Assembly: GCA_002813105.2 (NCBI GenBank)
Contig: CP017966.2
Coordinates: 978,745 to 1,042,744 of the forward strand
Direction: 5' to 3'
Source: Methanosarcinales archaeon Met12
GTDB taxonomy: Archaea; Halobacteriota; UBA148; JAJOKI01
DNA length: 64,000 nucleotides
Positions 26,543-34,890 of the stretch are shown here, piece after piece. The position numbers and the translations under genes are program-made. Position 1 is the stretch's first letter. Each line of letters starts with the position of its first letter. The notes beneath the pieces are model-generated. The model was not told the origin of the DNA and did not search any database. It saw only the letters and a list, made by a program, of their open reading frames with translations.

Positions 26543-27014
26543 CAATTTCTTCCCTTTTTAACCACCCGATGCATCTCGAACAATGCTTTTTTGATATCTG
26601 CCACATTCCTGATTCCGAAAGCCGCAATGGTGCCATTGAAAGTTTCATCATTAAAAGAAAGGTTTTCAGCATCGTTCTGGATGTAGTAGATATTCTCTAT
26701 ATTCCTTTTTTTAATTTTCCTGGCACACAACTTCAGCATTTCTTCACAGAAATCCGAGGCGATTACATTGCTTTTTTTGAACCCTCTATTGCCACATCAC
26801 CTGTTCCTGAACAGACATCAAGTATATACCTGGATGGCAGTTTTGATACTGCAAACCGCCGCCAGCATCTATCCCGCCCCATGCTCAACAGGTGATTGAG
26901 AAGGCCATATCTATGGGAAATTCCTGCAAACATTTTCCGGATACTATTCTTTTTTATGCAATTGATTCCTCTTTGTTGTGATTTTCTCCTTTGAAAAACC
27001 AGGATGAAAATCAA
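26509..27014 (-). pseudogene. Broken UbiE/MenG-type quinone methyltransferase
   Basis: Two adjacent minus-strand frames together spell the first two thirds of a UbiE-type C-methyltransferase. The first (27014-26763) has KMFAGISHRYGLLNHLLSMG and the SAM motif LDVCSGTGDVAIE. The second (26739-26509) has D-A-E-N-L-S-F-N-D-E-T-F-N-G and AAFGIRNVADIKKAL. They are separated by a frameshift in an A-run near 26780, and the protein ends abruptly after the HRVVKKG region, about 80 residues short. The 3' end abuts and overlaps glnA. This suggests loss of a menaquinone- or methanophenazine-type methylation step, or a second copy elsewhere. Confidence 0.8.
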
Positions 27015-27056
27015 TTTACCAAAACTTATAACTTATCTCGATTATAAGAAGAAGGT

Positions 27057-27695
27057 ATGAACAAAATAGATAGCAAGGATATTAAATCAGAGGTAATGCG
27101 TGTCATCCTTAATATCTCAAAAAGTCTTGCCAGAGAGAATCAGGGCGCTTTATTCATAATAGCGGACAGGGATAAAATCGAGGGCAACTACCACCTCCAC
27201 TACCCCCAAATCCAGTTTGCAGGAAATCTCCTGAGTAATGGAATGGATTCCGTAGTTGAAAAGCTTGCTACACTCGACGGGGCCGTAATTCTAACGCCTG
27301 ACGGCGAGCTTGTGGCATATGGTTCAAGGATATTAAAATCAGAAACCTTACTCGGTTTCGGCACAAAACATGCGGCTGCACGCGGCATTACATTATACGA
27401 TGACTCTTTCACTGCAGTCCTTGTATCAGAAGAGAGCAGCTGGATAAAGGTCTTCCAGAAAGGAGATGCGGTTCTCGAGACCGATTCCATAGCTATTGAA
27501 CCTCCCACGCTTGACAAGGTTTCCCGCTTTCTCATAAACCATGACATGGCACTGCTTGCAGGCGCTGGAATAACGGTAGCTGCAGGAATAGTATCAGCCC
27601 CTGCGGTATTGATTGTGGGAGGGGCTTATATGGTGGTAAAAACAGCAGGTCAGGTAATCTCCTCGGCTATAAAGAAAGAAAAGAAGCGATATTAA
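27057..27695 (+). CDS. DisA_N-like (diadenylate cyclase fold) membrane protein
   Basis: 212 residues. The central part matches the DisA_N/DAC fold: LDGAVILTPDGELVAYGSRI (near residues 76-95), the G-F-G-T-K-H-A-A-A-R-G-I-T segment (near 103-115) and VLVSEESSWIKVF (near 121-133). Active c-di-AMP synthases carry DGA and RHR; here DGA is kept but RHR reads K-H-A. Two hydrophobic segments (about 167-205) form a C-terminal membrane anchor before a basic tail. It may be a divergent cyclase or an inactive nucleotide sensor. No obvious operon partner. Confidence 0.7.
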   Translation: MNKIDSKDIKSEVMRVILNISKSLARENQGALFIIADRDKIEGNYHLHYPQIQFAGNLLSNGMDSVVEKLATLDGAVILTPDGELVAYGSRILKSETLLGFGTKHAAARGITLYDDSFTAVLVSEESSWIKVFQKGDAVLETDSIAIEPPTLDKVSRFLINHDMALLAGAGITVAAGIVSAPAVLIVGGAYMVVKTAGQVISSAIKKEKKRY

Positions 27696-27699
27696 AGGG

Positions 27700-27784
27700 G
27701 AAATAGTGCCTGAAAAATCCTCTTTCATCTTCTCAAGGCAGTTTCTTCGTCAAGGGCGATGGTGATTCTTATGGGATTTTTCAT
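27700..27784 (-). pseudogene. Relic of a ribbon-helix-helix antitoxin
   Basis: From ATG 27784 (minus) the frame encodes MKNPIRITIALDEETA, the start of a typical MetJ/Arc-type RHH antitoxin. It is then disrupted; LEKMKEDFSG continues in another frame before the sequence becomes unrecognisable. No toxin gene is beside it. Interpreted as a decayed toxin-antitoxin locus. Confidence 0.5.
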
Positions 27785-27871
27785 GGTTTTAGTTTTGTAA
27801 TATTACATTATAACCTTTCGTGGCAATTGTTGTTTTTATGAAAATTTCTCAAATAGGCTTTTATTCTAACT

Positions 27872-27884
27872 AAACGTTACGTTT
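27872..27884. promoter_or_regulatory. Perfect inverted repeat upstream of glutamate synthase
   Basis: AAACGT-t-ACGTTT, a perfect 6+6 inverted repeat ending 33 bases before the ATG of the glutamate synthase gene. Position and symmetry suit an operator for a dimeric regulator near the transcription start. No regulator can be assigned. Confidence 0.4.
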
Positions 27885-27916
27885 CATGTAGAATATAGGA
27901 TATAGGAGTTCTATAA

Positions 27917-29506
27917 ATGGCTGACATATATGCAAACGCAAGGTCTACAACCGGTACCGCTACGCGATTTAAGGATATAAGCCCCACAAGCGGCATGTGC
28001 CCTATTTGCGTAAAGAACTGTACAGTTTTATGTGAGATTGGCAAATCTGCCTTCAGAGGCAGAGAGGTGTTATATCCAGCGCCTGAAGAATTTGGACATA
28101 GCACCGCAGCATCAAATAAAGATTATGGACTGGATTGGTCGCATTTTCAGATATTGACCGATGTGTTGGGGGCAGAGGGAATAGAGCCAGACCCAGACAG
28201 GGCAATTTTCCCAGCTGCGGATGTCAAAACATCTGCTGGAGGAGTTCCGCTTAAGGTACCAGCATTCACGGCAGGATTGGGTTCCACTGCAGTGGCGCAG
28301 AATTACTGGAACGGATTGGCTGTGGGCGCAGCCATCTCGGGCACCATCCAGGTTATTGGGGAAAATATCTGCGGAATGGATATGAATTTGAAAATCACGA
28401 ATGGAGAGGTAGCGCACTCGGATAGTCTAAAGTATAGGGTTGACAAATACAGGGAATTCTGGGATGGTGTGCATGGCGACATAGTCGTCCAGACCAACGT
28501 GGAAGACCAGCGATTGGGCGTTGACAAGTATGCACTCTCTAAGTTAGAGGTCAACATCATCGAAAGGAAGTGGGGGCAGGGTGCCAAAGCTATCGGCGGC
28601 GAGGTAAGAATCGATGATATCGCCAAGGCGATAGAACTAAAAAGAAGGGGCTATGTTGTACTCCCAGACCCAGAAGACTCAAGCGTGCAGAGGGCTTTTA
28701 AAGAGGGCGCGTTCAAGACATTTGAGAGGCACAGCAGAGTTGGGTTTCCGACGCATGAGGGTTTCGTAGAGGACGTGGAGAATCTAAGAGCACAAGGGGC
28801 TAAGCGCGTATTCCTTAAGACTGGGGCGTACAGGCCAGTAATAACTGCGTTCACGCTCAAGGCGGCTTCGGAAGCAAAGATTGACCTGCTTACATTTGAT
28901 GGTGCAGGCGGAGGGACGGGTATGAGTCCAGTACCTATGATGAACGAGTGCGCCACGCCAACCGTATATCTACAAGCACAGGTTATGAAATGTATAGAAT
29001 TGCTGAAGAAGAAGGGCAGATATGTGCCAGATATTGCATTCGCTGGCGGGTTCGTCAACGAAACGCAGATGTTCAAGTCGATAGCAATGAGCGATATGGG
29101 CAGCGGTCCGCATGTGAAGGCCATTGCAATGGCAAGGGCTCCGATAACCGCAGTGATGAAGGCAGAACACTTTGTTGAACTGGCGAATGAGGGCAAATTG
29201 CCAAGGTCATTTGAACAAAATTATGGCGCAGCTCCAGAGCAGTTCTTTATTGCAATGTCCGACCTGGTGGATGAGTATGGTGCACGCGCCAGGGAGCTCC
29301 CAGCTGGTGCGGTTGGATTGTATACCTACTATGTTGACCGGCTTGGAACAGGTCTGAAGCAATTGATGGCAGGCTCAAGAAAGTTCAAGCTGAATCTGAT
29401 AAGCAGAAACGATATTGCGTCCATATCAGAGATTGCAGAGAGAGTTACAGGCATTCCAATGATAGACAAGATCGAGAGCGACTTGATGGAGAGCATTCTT
29501 TCTTAA
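27917..29506 (+). CDS. gltB: FMN-binding glutamate synthase-family protein (archaeal large subunit type)
   Basis: 529 residues. The N-terminus has a cysteine group CPICVKNCTVLC (near residues 28-39) for an iron-sulfur site. The rest is the FMN-binding TIM-barrel of the glutamate synthase central domain, including FDGAGGGTGMSP near 330-341 and FAGGFVN near 373. Archaeal glutamate synthases are split into separate polypeptides; the amidotransferase and NADPH subunits are not in this window. Lying 1.4 kb downstream of glnA, it fits ammonia assimilation. A related role (methylamine-glutamate methyltransferase-like) cannot be fully ruled out. It converges with nadC. Confidence 0.85.
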   Translation: MADIYANARSTTGTATRFKDISPTSGMCPICVKNCTVLCEIGKSAFRGREVLYPAPEEFGHSTAASNKDYGLDWSHFQILTDVLGAEGIEPDPDRAIFPAADVKTSAGGVPLKVPAFTAGLGSTAVAQNYWNGLAVGAAISGTIQVIGENICGMDMNLKITNGEVAHSDSLKYRVDKYREFWDGVHGDIVVQTNVEDQRLGVDKYALSKLEVNIIERKWGQGAKAIGGEVRIDDIAKAIELKRRGYVVLPDPEDSSVQRAFKEGAFKTFERHSRVGFPTHEGFVEDVENLRAQGAKRVFLKTGAYRPVITAFTLKAASEAKIDLLTFDGAGGGTGMSPVPMMNECATPTVYLQAQVMKCIELLKKKGRYVPDIAFAGGFVNETQMFKSIAMSDMGSGPHVKAIAMARAPITAVMKAEHFVELANEGKLPRSFEQNYGAAPEQFFIAMSDLVDEYGARARELPAGAVGLYTYYVDRLGTGLKQLMAGSRKFKLNLISRNDIASISEIAERVTGIPMIDKIESDLMESILS

Positions 29507-29510
29507 CTGT

Positions 29511-30323
29511 TTATTCAACCAAATTCAGGTTGAAGTTCAGCCATCCTGCCGAATGTGTGAGTGCCCCCATTGAGATTATGTCAACTCCAGTATCAGCGTA
29601 ATCGTTTAGATTATCGAGTGTGATTCCACCAGATGCCTCAAGCTTCACTCGAGTTCGCAGACTCGCTTTCTTCAATTTTTCCACCGCATCCATGATATCC
29701 TCTGGAGCCATATTATCGAACATTATGGTATCGATGCCGAGCTGTGCTGCCTTGATGGCATCATTTGTATCCTCCACTTCGACCTCTATATTCTTTTCAG
29801 GATGGAGTTCTCGTGCTTTATCAATAACTGCCTTTAAACCTGCTATTTTGATATGGTTGTCCTTGATCAGGACGGCTTCAGCCAGATTGAACCTGTGCGG
29901 ATGACCGCCGCCTATTTTGATGGCCTTTTTCTCAAATTTCCTGAATCCTGGAGTGGTCTTTCTGGTGCCAGCAATCGTCACGCCCTTACTGCACTTCACA
30001 CATGACCGAGTGAGCGTGGCGATGCCGCTCATTCGTCCCAAAAAGTTCAGCGCCAATCGTTCTCCAACGAGAATTGATCTGGCATTTCCACTCACCTCTA
30101 AAATCACGTCACCCTTCTTGAACTCGGCACCATCTCTGAATTTAGATTGAACATCAAGTCCGAAATGCTCGAATATTTGTTTCGCCTCCTCGAGACCGGC
30201 TAAAATACCGTCTTCGCCTGCCTTGATGTGCGCTTTAACATGGACATCTGGAACTGCCGCTCCAGTGATGTCCCCTGAACCAACATCCTCTTCGAGGAAG
30301 CGCTTGAGTTCGACAGTTCTCAT
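29511..30323 (-). CDS. nadC: Nicotinate-nucleotide pyrophosphorylase (carboxylating)
   Basis: 270 residues. Quinolinate phosphoribosyltransferase with EDVGSGDIT at the N-terminus (near residues 12-20), the conserved AGTRKTTPGFR (near 113-123) and HRFNLAEAVLIKDNHI (near 137-152), and LEASGGI near the C-terminus. It turns quinolinate and PRPP into nicotinate mononucleotide. It is divergent from nadX-nadA over 115 bases, so all three genes of the aspartate-to-NaMN route sit together. Confidence 0.96.
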   Translation of the reverse strand: MRTVELKRFLEEDVGSGDITGAAVPDVHVKAHIKAGEDGILAGLEEAKQIFEHFGLDVQSKFRDGAEFKKGDVILEVSGNARSILVGERLALNFLGRMSGIATLTRSCVKCSKGVTIAGTRKTTPGFRKFEKKAIKIGGGHPHRFNLAEAVLIKDNHIKIAGLKAVIDKARELHPEKNIEVEVEDTNDAIKAAQLGIDTIMFDNMAPEDIMDAVEKLKKASLRTRVKLEASGGITLDNLNDYADTGVDIISMGALTHSAGWLNFNLNLVE

Positions 30324-30392
30324 GATTCTCTCTAATACTTTTCACTACCACCATAAATCCTTTTATGCTTGTGGCATATTAGTTTCTTCGAT

Positions 30393-30436
30393 GTTGAAAT
30401 TTCGTAGAAATTACAACTTGGAATTCCGAAGGAATT
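30393..30436 (+). promoter_or_regulatory. Two hairpins in the nadX leader covering the ribosome-binding site
   Basis: Hairpin 1: an 11-pair stem with one mismatch, 30393-30403 with 30407-30417, loop GTA. Hairpin 2: AATTCC-gaa-GGAATT (30422-30436), ending 2 bases before the nadX ATG at 30439. The only Shine-Dalgarno-like sequence, AAGGA (30429-30433), is in the loop and 3' arm of hairpin 2. The pair could control translation of nadX-nadA, or be an insertion of a hairpin repeat also seen in the tRNA-Lys intron. Confidence 0.5.
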
Positions 30437-30438
30437 GC

Positions 30439-31251
30439 ATGAAGATAGGGATAGTTGGTTGCGGCGCGATAGGCAAGACGATCTGCAGGGCTTTCGACCA
30501 GGGCATCATCAATGCCCATCTCACGGCGTTATCGGATAGAGACCCCGTATCAGCACAAGAACTTGCCGATTCTCTTGTAAATATACGGCCAAGGGTCATG
30601 GATACATCTGCGCTAATAGATGCGGTTGATCTGGTTGTGGAATGTGCTGCCCAGTCCGCAGTTCCAGATATAGTAATACCTGCGCTGGAAAAGGGCAGGG
30701 ATGTGATGATTATGAGCATTGGGGCACTTACGGATGAAAGACTATGGAGACGAATCAAGAGCCTTGCCAGCGAGCATGACTGCAGGGTGTACCTGCCCTC
30801 TGGTGCGATCGTTGGCTTGGACGGGCTGAAATCCGCCTCGATGGCAAAAATGTCATCCGTCATGCTCATCACCAGGAAGCATCCATCTGGCTTTCAAGGG
30901 GCGCCATATATCGAGCAGCACAAAATAGATTTGAATGCGCTGAAAAAGGCAACCATCATATTCGAGGGATGCGCTGAAGACGCTGTCAGAGCCTTTCCCG
31001 CCAACGTGAACGTAGCCGCTACGTTGAGCCTGGCAGGCATCGGGACTAAAAATACCAGAGTCAGGATTATCGCAGACCCAGCCCTGAGCAGAAACGTCCA
31101 TGAAATTTATGTGGAAGGAGAGTTCGGTAAATTCGAGACGCGAGTTGAAAATGTACCGTCTCCAGACAACCCAAGGACGAGTTATCTGGCAGCACTGTCC
31201 ACAATTGCCACCCTGAAAAAAATAGTTGATGAAATTCAGATTGGGACATAG
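30439..31251 (+). CDS. nadX: L-aspartate dehydrogenase
   Basis: 270 residues from ATG 30439; the longer frame to 30223 crosses the nadC start region and hairpins and is rejected. Rossmann motif KIGIVGCGAIGKTI at the N-terminus, ECAAQSAV near residue 71, YLPSGAIVGLDGL near 119 and the C-terminal NVNVAATLSLAGIG (catalytic asparagine/histidine region) near 190. Oxidises aspartate to iminoaspartate, replacing the flavoenzyme NadB. The stop is 2 bases before the nadA start. Confidence 0.93.
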   Translation: MKIGIVGCGAIGKTICRAFDQGIINAHLTALSDRDPVSAQELADSLVNIRPRVMDTSALIDAVDLVVECAAQSAVPDIVIPALEKGRDVMIMSIGALTDERLWRRIKSLASEHDCRVYLPSGAIVGLDGLKSASMAKMSSVMLITRKHPSGFQGAPYIEQHKIDLNALKKATIIFEGCAEDAVRAFPANVNVAATLSLAGIGTKNTRVRIIADPALSRNVHEIYVEGEFGKFETRVENVPSPDNPRTSYLAALSTIATLKKIVDEIQIGT

Positions 31252-31253
31252 TT

Positions 31254-32159
31254 ATGCTACAAGATAAAATACGCCAGTTGAAGGAGGAAAGAAATGCAAT
31301 CATACTCGCCCACAACTATCAGATAGGCGAGATACAAGACATCGCGGATTATGTCGGGGATTCACTTGGACTGAGCCAGAAGGCGACGGAAAGCAATGCG
31401 GACGTCATCGTGTTCTGCGGTGTAGATTTCATGGCAGAAAGTGCCGCCATACTAAACCCGGATAAGACCGTCTTGATGCCTGATGTCGGAGCGACTTGTC
31501 CGATGGCTATGATGATCACTCCTGAAGCTTTGCGCGCCGAGAAGAAAAAACATCCAGATGCGGCAGTGGTATGTTACGTGAATACGAGCGCCGCTGTCAA
31601 AGCCGAGAGTGACATATGTTGCACGTCCTCAAACGCTGTCAAAATCGTAAATTCGATGAACGAAAAGGAAATCATCTTCGTTCCTGACAAGAACCTGTCG
31701 TTATACGTGGCAGCAAAAACGAACAAAAAAATAATACCATGGGATGGATACTGCCCGTCCCACCACATCATCTTAAAAGGAGATGTGCTACTGGCAAAGG
31801 CGAAACATCCGGCAGGGAAGATACTCGTGCACCCGGAATGCCGTCCAGAGGTGATAGAATTAGCAGATGAGGTTTTAAGCACAGGCGGGATGGTTCGATA
31901 TGTTAAAGGGTCGTCTGCGATGGGATTCATCATCGGCACCGAGATAGGAATACTATATCGATTGCGCAAGGAGAATCCAGACAAGACATTCTATCCTTCA
32001 TCTAACCAGGCCGTTTGTCCAAATATGAAGAAGAACACGCTGGATAAGGTGGCAAAGGCACTGAAAAATATGGAGCATCAGATCACCGTGCCAGAGGATA
32101 TACGCATTAAAGCAAAACAAGCACTGGATAAAATGTTAAAGGTTGGAAGAGATGATTAA
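31254..32159 (+). CDS. nadA: Quinolinate synthase
   Basis: 301 residues. Three repeated Rossmann-like lobes and conserved cysteines for the 4Fe-4S cluster: VFCGVDFMAE (near residue 59), the P-D-V-G-A-T-C-P-M-A segment (near 83) and HPECRPEV (near 198). LAHNYQIGEIQDIADYVGDS at 19-38 is the family signature. Condenses iminoaspartate with dihydroxyacetone phosphate. Translated right after nadX and overlapping the next gene by 8 bases. Confidence 0.97.
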   Translation: MLQDKIRQLKEERNAIILAHNYQIGEIQDIADYVGDSLGLSQKATESNADVIVFCGVDFMAESAAILNPDKTVLMPDVGATCPMAMMITPEALRAEKKKHPDAAVVCYVNTSAAVKAESDICCTSSNAVKIVNSMNEKEIIFVPDKNLSLYVAAKTNKKIIPWDGYCPSHHIILKGDVLLAKAKHPAGKILVHPECRPEVIELADEVLSTGGMVRYVKGSSAMGFIIGTEIGILYRLRKENPDKTFYPSSNQAVCPNMKKNTLDKVAKALKNMEHQITVPEDIRIKAKQALDKMLKVGRDD

Positions 32160-32979
32160 ATATCTCGAACTGACCAGGCCGTTGAATTGTCTGATGGCTG
32201 GACTGGCAATCTTGATAGGCAGCATCGTCGGAGCAGGTGGTGCTGTATCTCCATACATGTCCCAGATGGCACTTGCATTCATCGCTGGATGTGTCATCAC
32301 GGCAGGTGGCAACGCCATCAATGATTTTTATGATGCGAAAATTGATGCGACCAACAAACCTTTTAGGCCAATACCGAGCGGGCGCGTCAGCGCTAAGGGT
32401 GCCCTCCGTTTCTCTATCGGACTGTTAACAGTCGGCGTTGCTCTATCTTACTTCATAAATTTCATATGCTTTTTGATAGCAATGGCAAATTCGCTAATTT
32501 TAATTTATTATGCCTACCGACTCAAGAGGACGGTGTTATGGGGTAATATTTGCATCGGCTATCTCACCGGTTCGGCGTTCTTGTTCGGTGGAGCAGCCGT
32601 GAACGGCATTGCAGTCACATCAACGCTCTTTATGCTCGCGATGCTAACTACGATCGGGAGGGAAATAGTAAAGGACATGGAAGATTTAGAGGGAGATAAA
32701 AAAGAGGGCGCGGTCACATTACCAATTCGCATAGGAAAACGTAAATCCACAATGGTAGCGTTAATGTTTATCATACTGGCAGTCTTGTTGAGTCCCATTC
32801 CAGTAATATTCGGAATCCTCGGCACCTCATATCTTTTAGTGGTGGCTCTGGCATGCGTCATCTTGTTAGTGGGCGGCGCAGTGATAAAAAAATCTCCATC
32901 TATGGCATCATTGCTCATCAAGAGTGCGATGGTGGTGGCGCTGTTTGCGTTCATCGTTGGGGCTATGTTAGTCAAATAA
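32152..32979 (+). CDS. Digeranylgeranylglyceryl phosphate synthase (UbiA family)
   Basis: About 275 residues from ATG 32152; TTG 32143 is an alternative. Integral membrane prenyltransferase with about eight hydrophobic segments. The first Asp-rich motif NAINDFYDAKIDATNKPFRP (near residues 58-77) is followed by IPSGR. The second Asp-rich motif is KDMEDLEGDKKEGAVTLP (near 173-190). It adds the second geranylgeranyl chain to GGGP, making the archaeal diether lipid core. It follows nadA with overlap. DGGGP synthase is favoured over a quinone prenyltransferase by similarity to the archaeal family. Confidence 0.88.
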   Translation: MIKYLELTRPLNCLMAGLAILIGSIVGAGGAVSPYMSQMALAFIAGCVITAGGNAINDFYDAKIDATNKPFRPIPSGRVSAKGALRFSIGLLTVGVALSYFINFICFLIAMANSLILIYYAYRLKRTVLWGNICIGYLTGSAFLFGGAAVNGIAVTSTLFMLAMLTTIGREIVKDMEDLEGDKKEGAVTLPIRIGKRKSTMVALMFIILAVLLSPIPVIFGILGTSYLLVVALACVILLVGGAVIKKSPSMASLLIKSAMVVALFAFIVGAMLVK

Positions 32980-33041
32980 CACAATTACGAATCCATTATA
33001 TGGTAGAACAACTAAATAGAAAGTGAAGGAGAGGATTAAAA

Positions 33042-34133
33042 ATGGGTGCAAAAACAACCATAAGTATAATCAAGGCAGATATCGGCAGTGCGCCTGGACA
33101 TAGGAAGGTGCCCCAGGAATTGTTAGACATATGCAGTACTAATCTGACTGAGGGTGAGAAAAGTGGACTGCTGATAGATTCTTACGTCACGCGGTGCGGA
33201 GATGACATATCATTAATAATGACCCACGACATGGGCGTGAATGCGGAGCCAATACATGCCCTCGCATGGGATACATTTAAAGAAGCGGCAGACGCTGCCA
33301 AGAAGAAGAGATATTACGGCGCAGGCCAGGATTTACTGTCAGATTCGTTTTCTGGAAACGTCAAAGGAATGGGGCCTGGAAGCGCCGAATTTGAGATTGA
33401 AGAGCGCGAAAGCGAACCCATCGTCATCTTTATGATGGACAAGACCGAGCCAGCTTCGTTCAATCTTCCATTTTATAAAATATTTGCGGATCCATTCGGG
33501 ACAGCTGGGTTGGTGATCGATACCAAGATGCATGACGGTTTCGTGTTCAGGGTACTGGACGTATACGCTAACAAGACGATCAAACTGAAAGCGCCAGAGG
33601 AACTGTATGACCTGCTCGCTGTCATCGGCATCAAAAGCAAATTCTGCGTCGAGTCCGTTGCCAAGAAATCTGGAGAACCTGCAGGAGTGGTGTCAACAAG
33701 CAAACTAAGTTTGATCGCCGGGAAATACGTGGGCAAGGACGATCCCGTGGCGATGGTCAGATGTCAGAGTGGATTTCCAGCAGTAGGAGAGGTGCTTGAT
33801 GCATTTGCATTCCCTTACTTAGTGGCAGGATGGATGAGAGGCAGCCACAATGGACCCCTCATGCCTGTGTCACTCAAAGATGCAAACCCGACGCGATTCG
33901 ACGGCCCGCCACGCGTTGCATCACTTGGGTTTCAACTGAACGATGGAATGCTCGAAGAGCCATGCGATATGTTCGAAGACCCAGCATTCGACCACGCTAG
34001 AGCAAAAGCAAATGAGATAGCAGATTATATGCGGCGCCATGGACCCTTCCAGCCTCATCTGCTGGATGAAAAAGAACTGGAATACACGACGCTCCCTCAG
34101 ATATTGGAACGATTAGAGAGTAGATTCGAGTGA
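33042..34133 (+). CDS. fbp: Fructose-1,6-bisphosphate aldolase/phosphatase
   Basis: 363 residues, the archaeal type V bifunctional enzyme that both condenses triose phosphates and dephosphorylates FBP, committing carbon to gluconeogenesis. The N-terminus TTISIIKADIGSAPGHRKVP (with metal-binding D and H) and GAGQDLLSDSFSGNVKGMGPG (near residues 91-111) are signature stretches. SHNGPLMPV and the Y/K catalytic region of GTAGLVIDTKMHDGF are also conserved. Ribosome-binding site GGAGAGG. Its presence implies gluconeogenic growth. Confidence 0.96.
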   Translation: MGAKTTISIIKADIGSAPGHRKVPQELLDICSTNLTEGEKSGLLIDSYVTRCGDDISLIMTHDMGVNAEPIHALAWDTFKEAADAAKKKRYYGAGQDLLSDSFSGNVKGMGPGSAEFEIEERESEPIVIFMMDKTEPASFNLPFYKIFADPFGTAGLVIDTKMHDGFVFRVLDVYANKTIKLKAPEELYDLLAVIGIKSKFCVESVAKKSGEPAGVVSTSKLSLIAGKYVGKDDPVAMVRCQSGFPAVGEVLDAFAFPYLVAGWMRGSHNGPLMPVSLKDANPTRFDGPPRVASLGFQLNDGMLEEPCDMFEDPAFDHARAKANEIADYMRRHGPFQPHLLDEKELEYTTLPQILERLESRFE

Positions 34134-34207
34134 GAAGACGAACCCAGGTCTGATGAGTTCCAAAGCTTTATCGGATTTGAGGGCTAAGTATATGTTGAGG
34201 GTGAAAT

Positions 34208-34714
34208 ATGCCCAAACGAACTCGAATCATCAATGACCCCGCAGACCTCGTCCCATTATTCCAGGTTTTTGGAAATGATATCCATAAAAGGGTGTTCAAC
34301 GAGCTTTCCGTCAACTGGAGGACCAAGGAGGAACTTGCAGGACTGATAGGGGGAGATACCAGAAAAAGCCTTGAGATACTTCAAAAAGGCGGATTAATCG
34401 AGAGTAAATGGAGGATGCCAGAACTGGGAAAGACCCCTGACGAAGAGTTCCACACATCTTATTCCAGCGTGCAAGTCAATTTTCAGTGTGGATTGGACGA
34501 TTTAAGCGATTTGATCGTAATAGCTTTTTCCAATGAAGAAGAATTTCGCGATATAATCGAAAAAATACAGAAGGAAATAAAAAAGGAAAACGCCTCGATG
34601 ATGGGTTTGTGCAAAGCGCTGAACCAAAGCCCATCTTTCATCAGAGGATTGGCAAAAATGTCATCTAAGCTGACAGTCAAGGGCCAGAGGCTGGAGTTGG
34701 CTGGAGAAAGGTGA
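34208..34714 (+). CDS. ArsR-like winged-helix regulator
   Basis: 168 residues. N-terminal winged-helix domain (VFGNDIHKRVFNELSVNWRT, then ELAGLIGGDTRKSLEILQKGGLIES, residues 20-64). A C-terminal part of unknown function is rich in helix-forming and charged residues. I recognise it as an archaeal ArsR-type HTH protein; the effector is unknown and no metal-binding cysteine pair is apparent. Start supported by GGGTGA 6 bases upstream. Its stop codon overlaps the left copy of the 26-bp direct repeat. Confidence 0.75.
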   Translation: MPKRTRIINDPADLVPLFQVFGNDIHKRVFNELSVNWRTKEELAGLIGGDTRKSLEILQKGGLIESKWRMPELGKTPDEEFHTSYSSVQVNFQCGLDDLSDLIVIAFSNEEEFRDIIEKIQKEIKKENASMMGLCKALNQSPSFIRGLAKMSSKLTVKGQRLELAGER

Positions 34715-34738
34715 ACATCTTTTTTATCTGTTCATCTG
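34713..34738. repeat. Left 26-bp direct repeat (attachment-site copy)
   Basis: Begins GAACATCTTTTTTATC and is identical to 35600-35625 over 26 bases, diverging immediately on both sides. It overlaps the stop codon of the HTH gene. On the minus strand it encodes the same residues as the fumarase C-terminus (D-E-Q-I-K-K-M-F), showing it is a copied gene end. Confidence 0.85.
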
Positions 34739-34890
34739 TTTTACCTATAAGAGATCTTCAAAAACCCAGCGGAATTGAAAGAAAAATTCAAGATCGTTGA
34801 TGTGTGGAAAGGTTAAGTAGAGTCTAACAAAAAATAGAGATTAAGCAATTAGCCCAAAGATCCATTAGACTATGCCTATTATTTTCGCTG

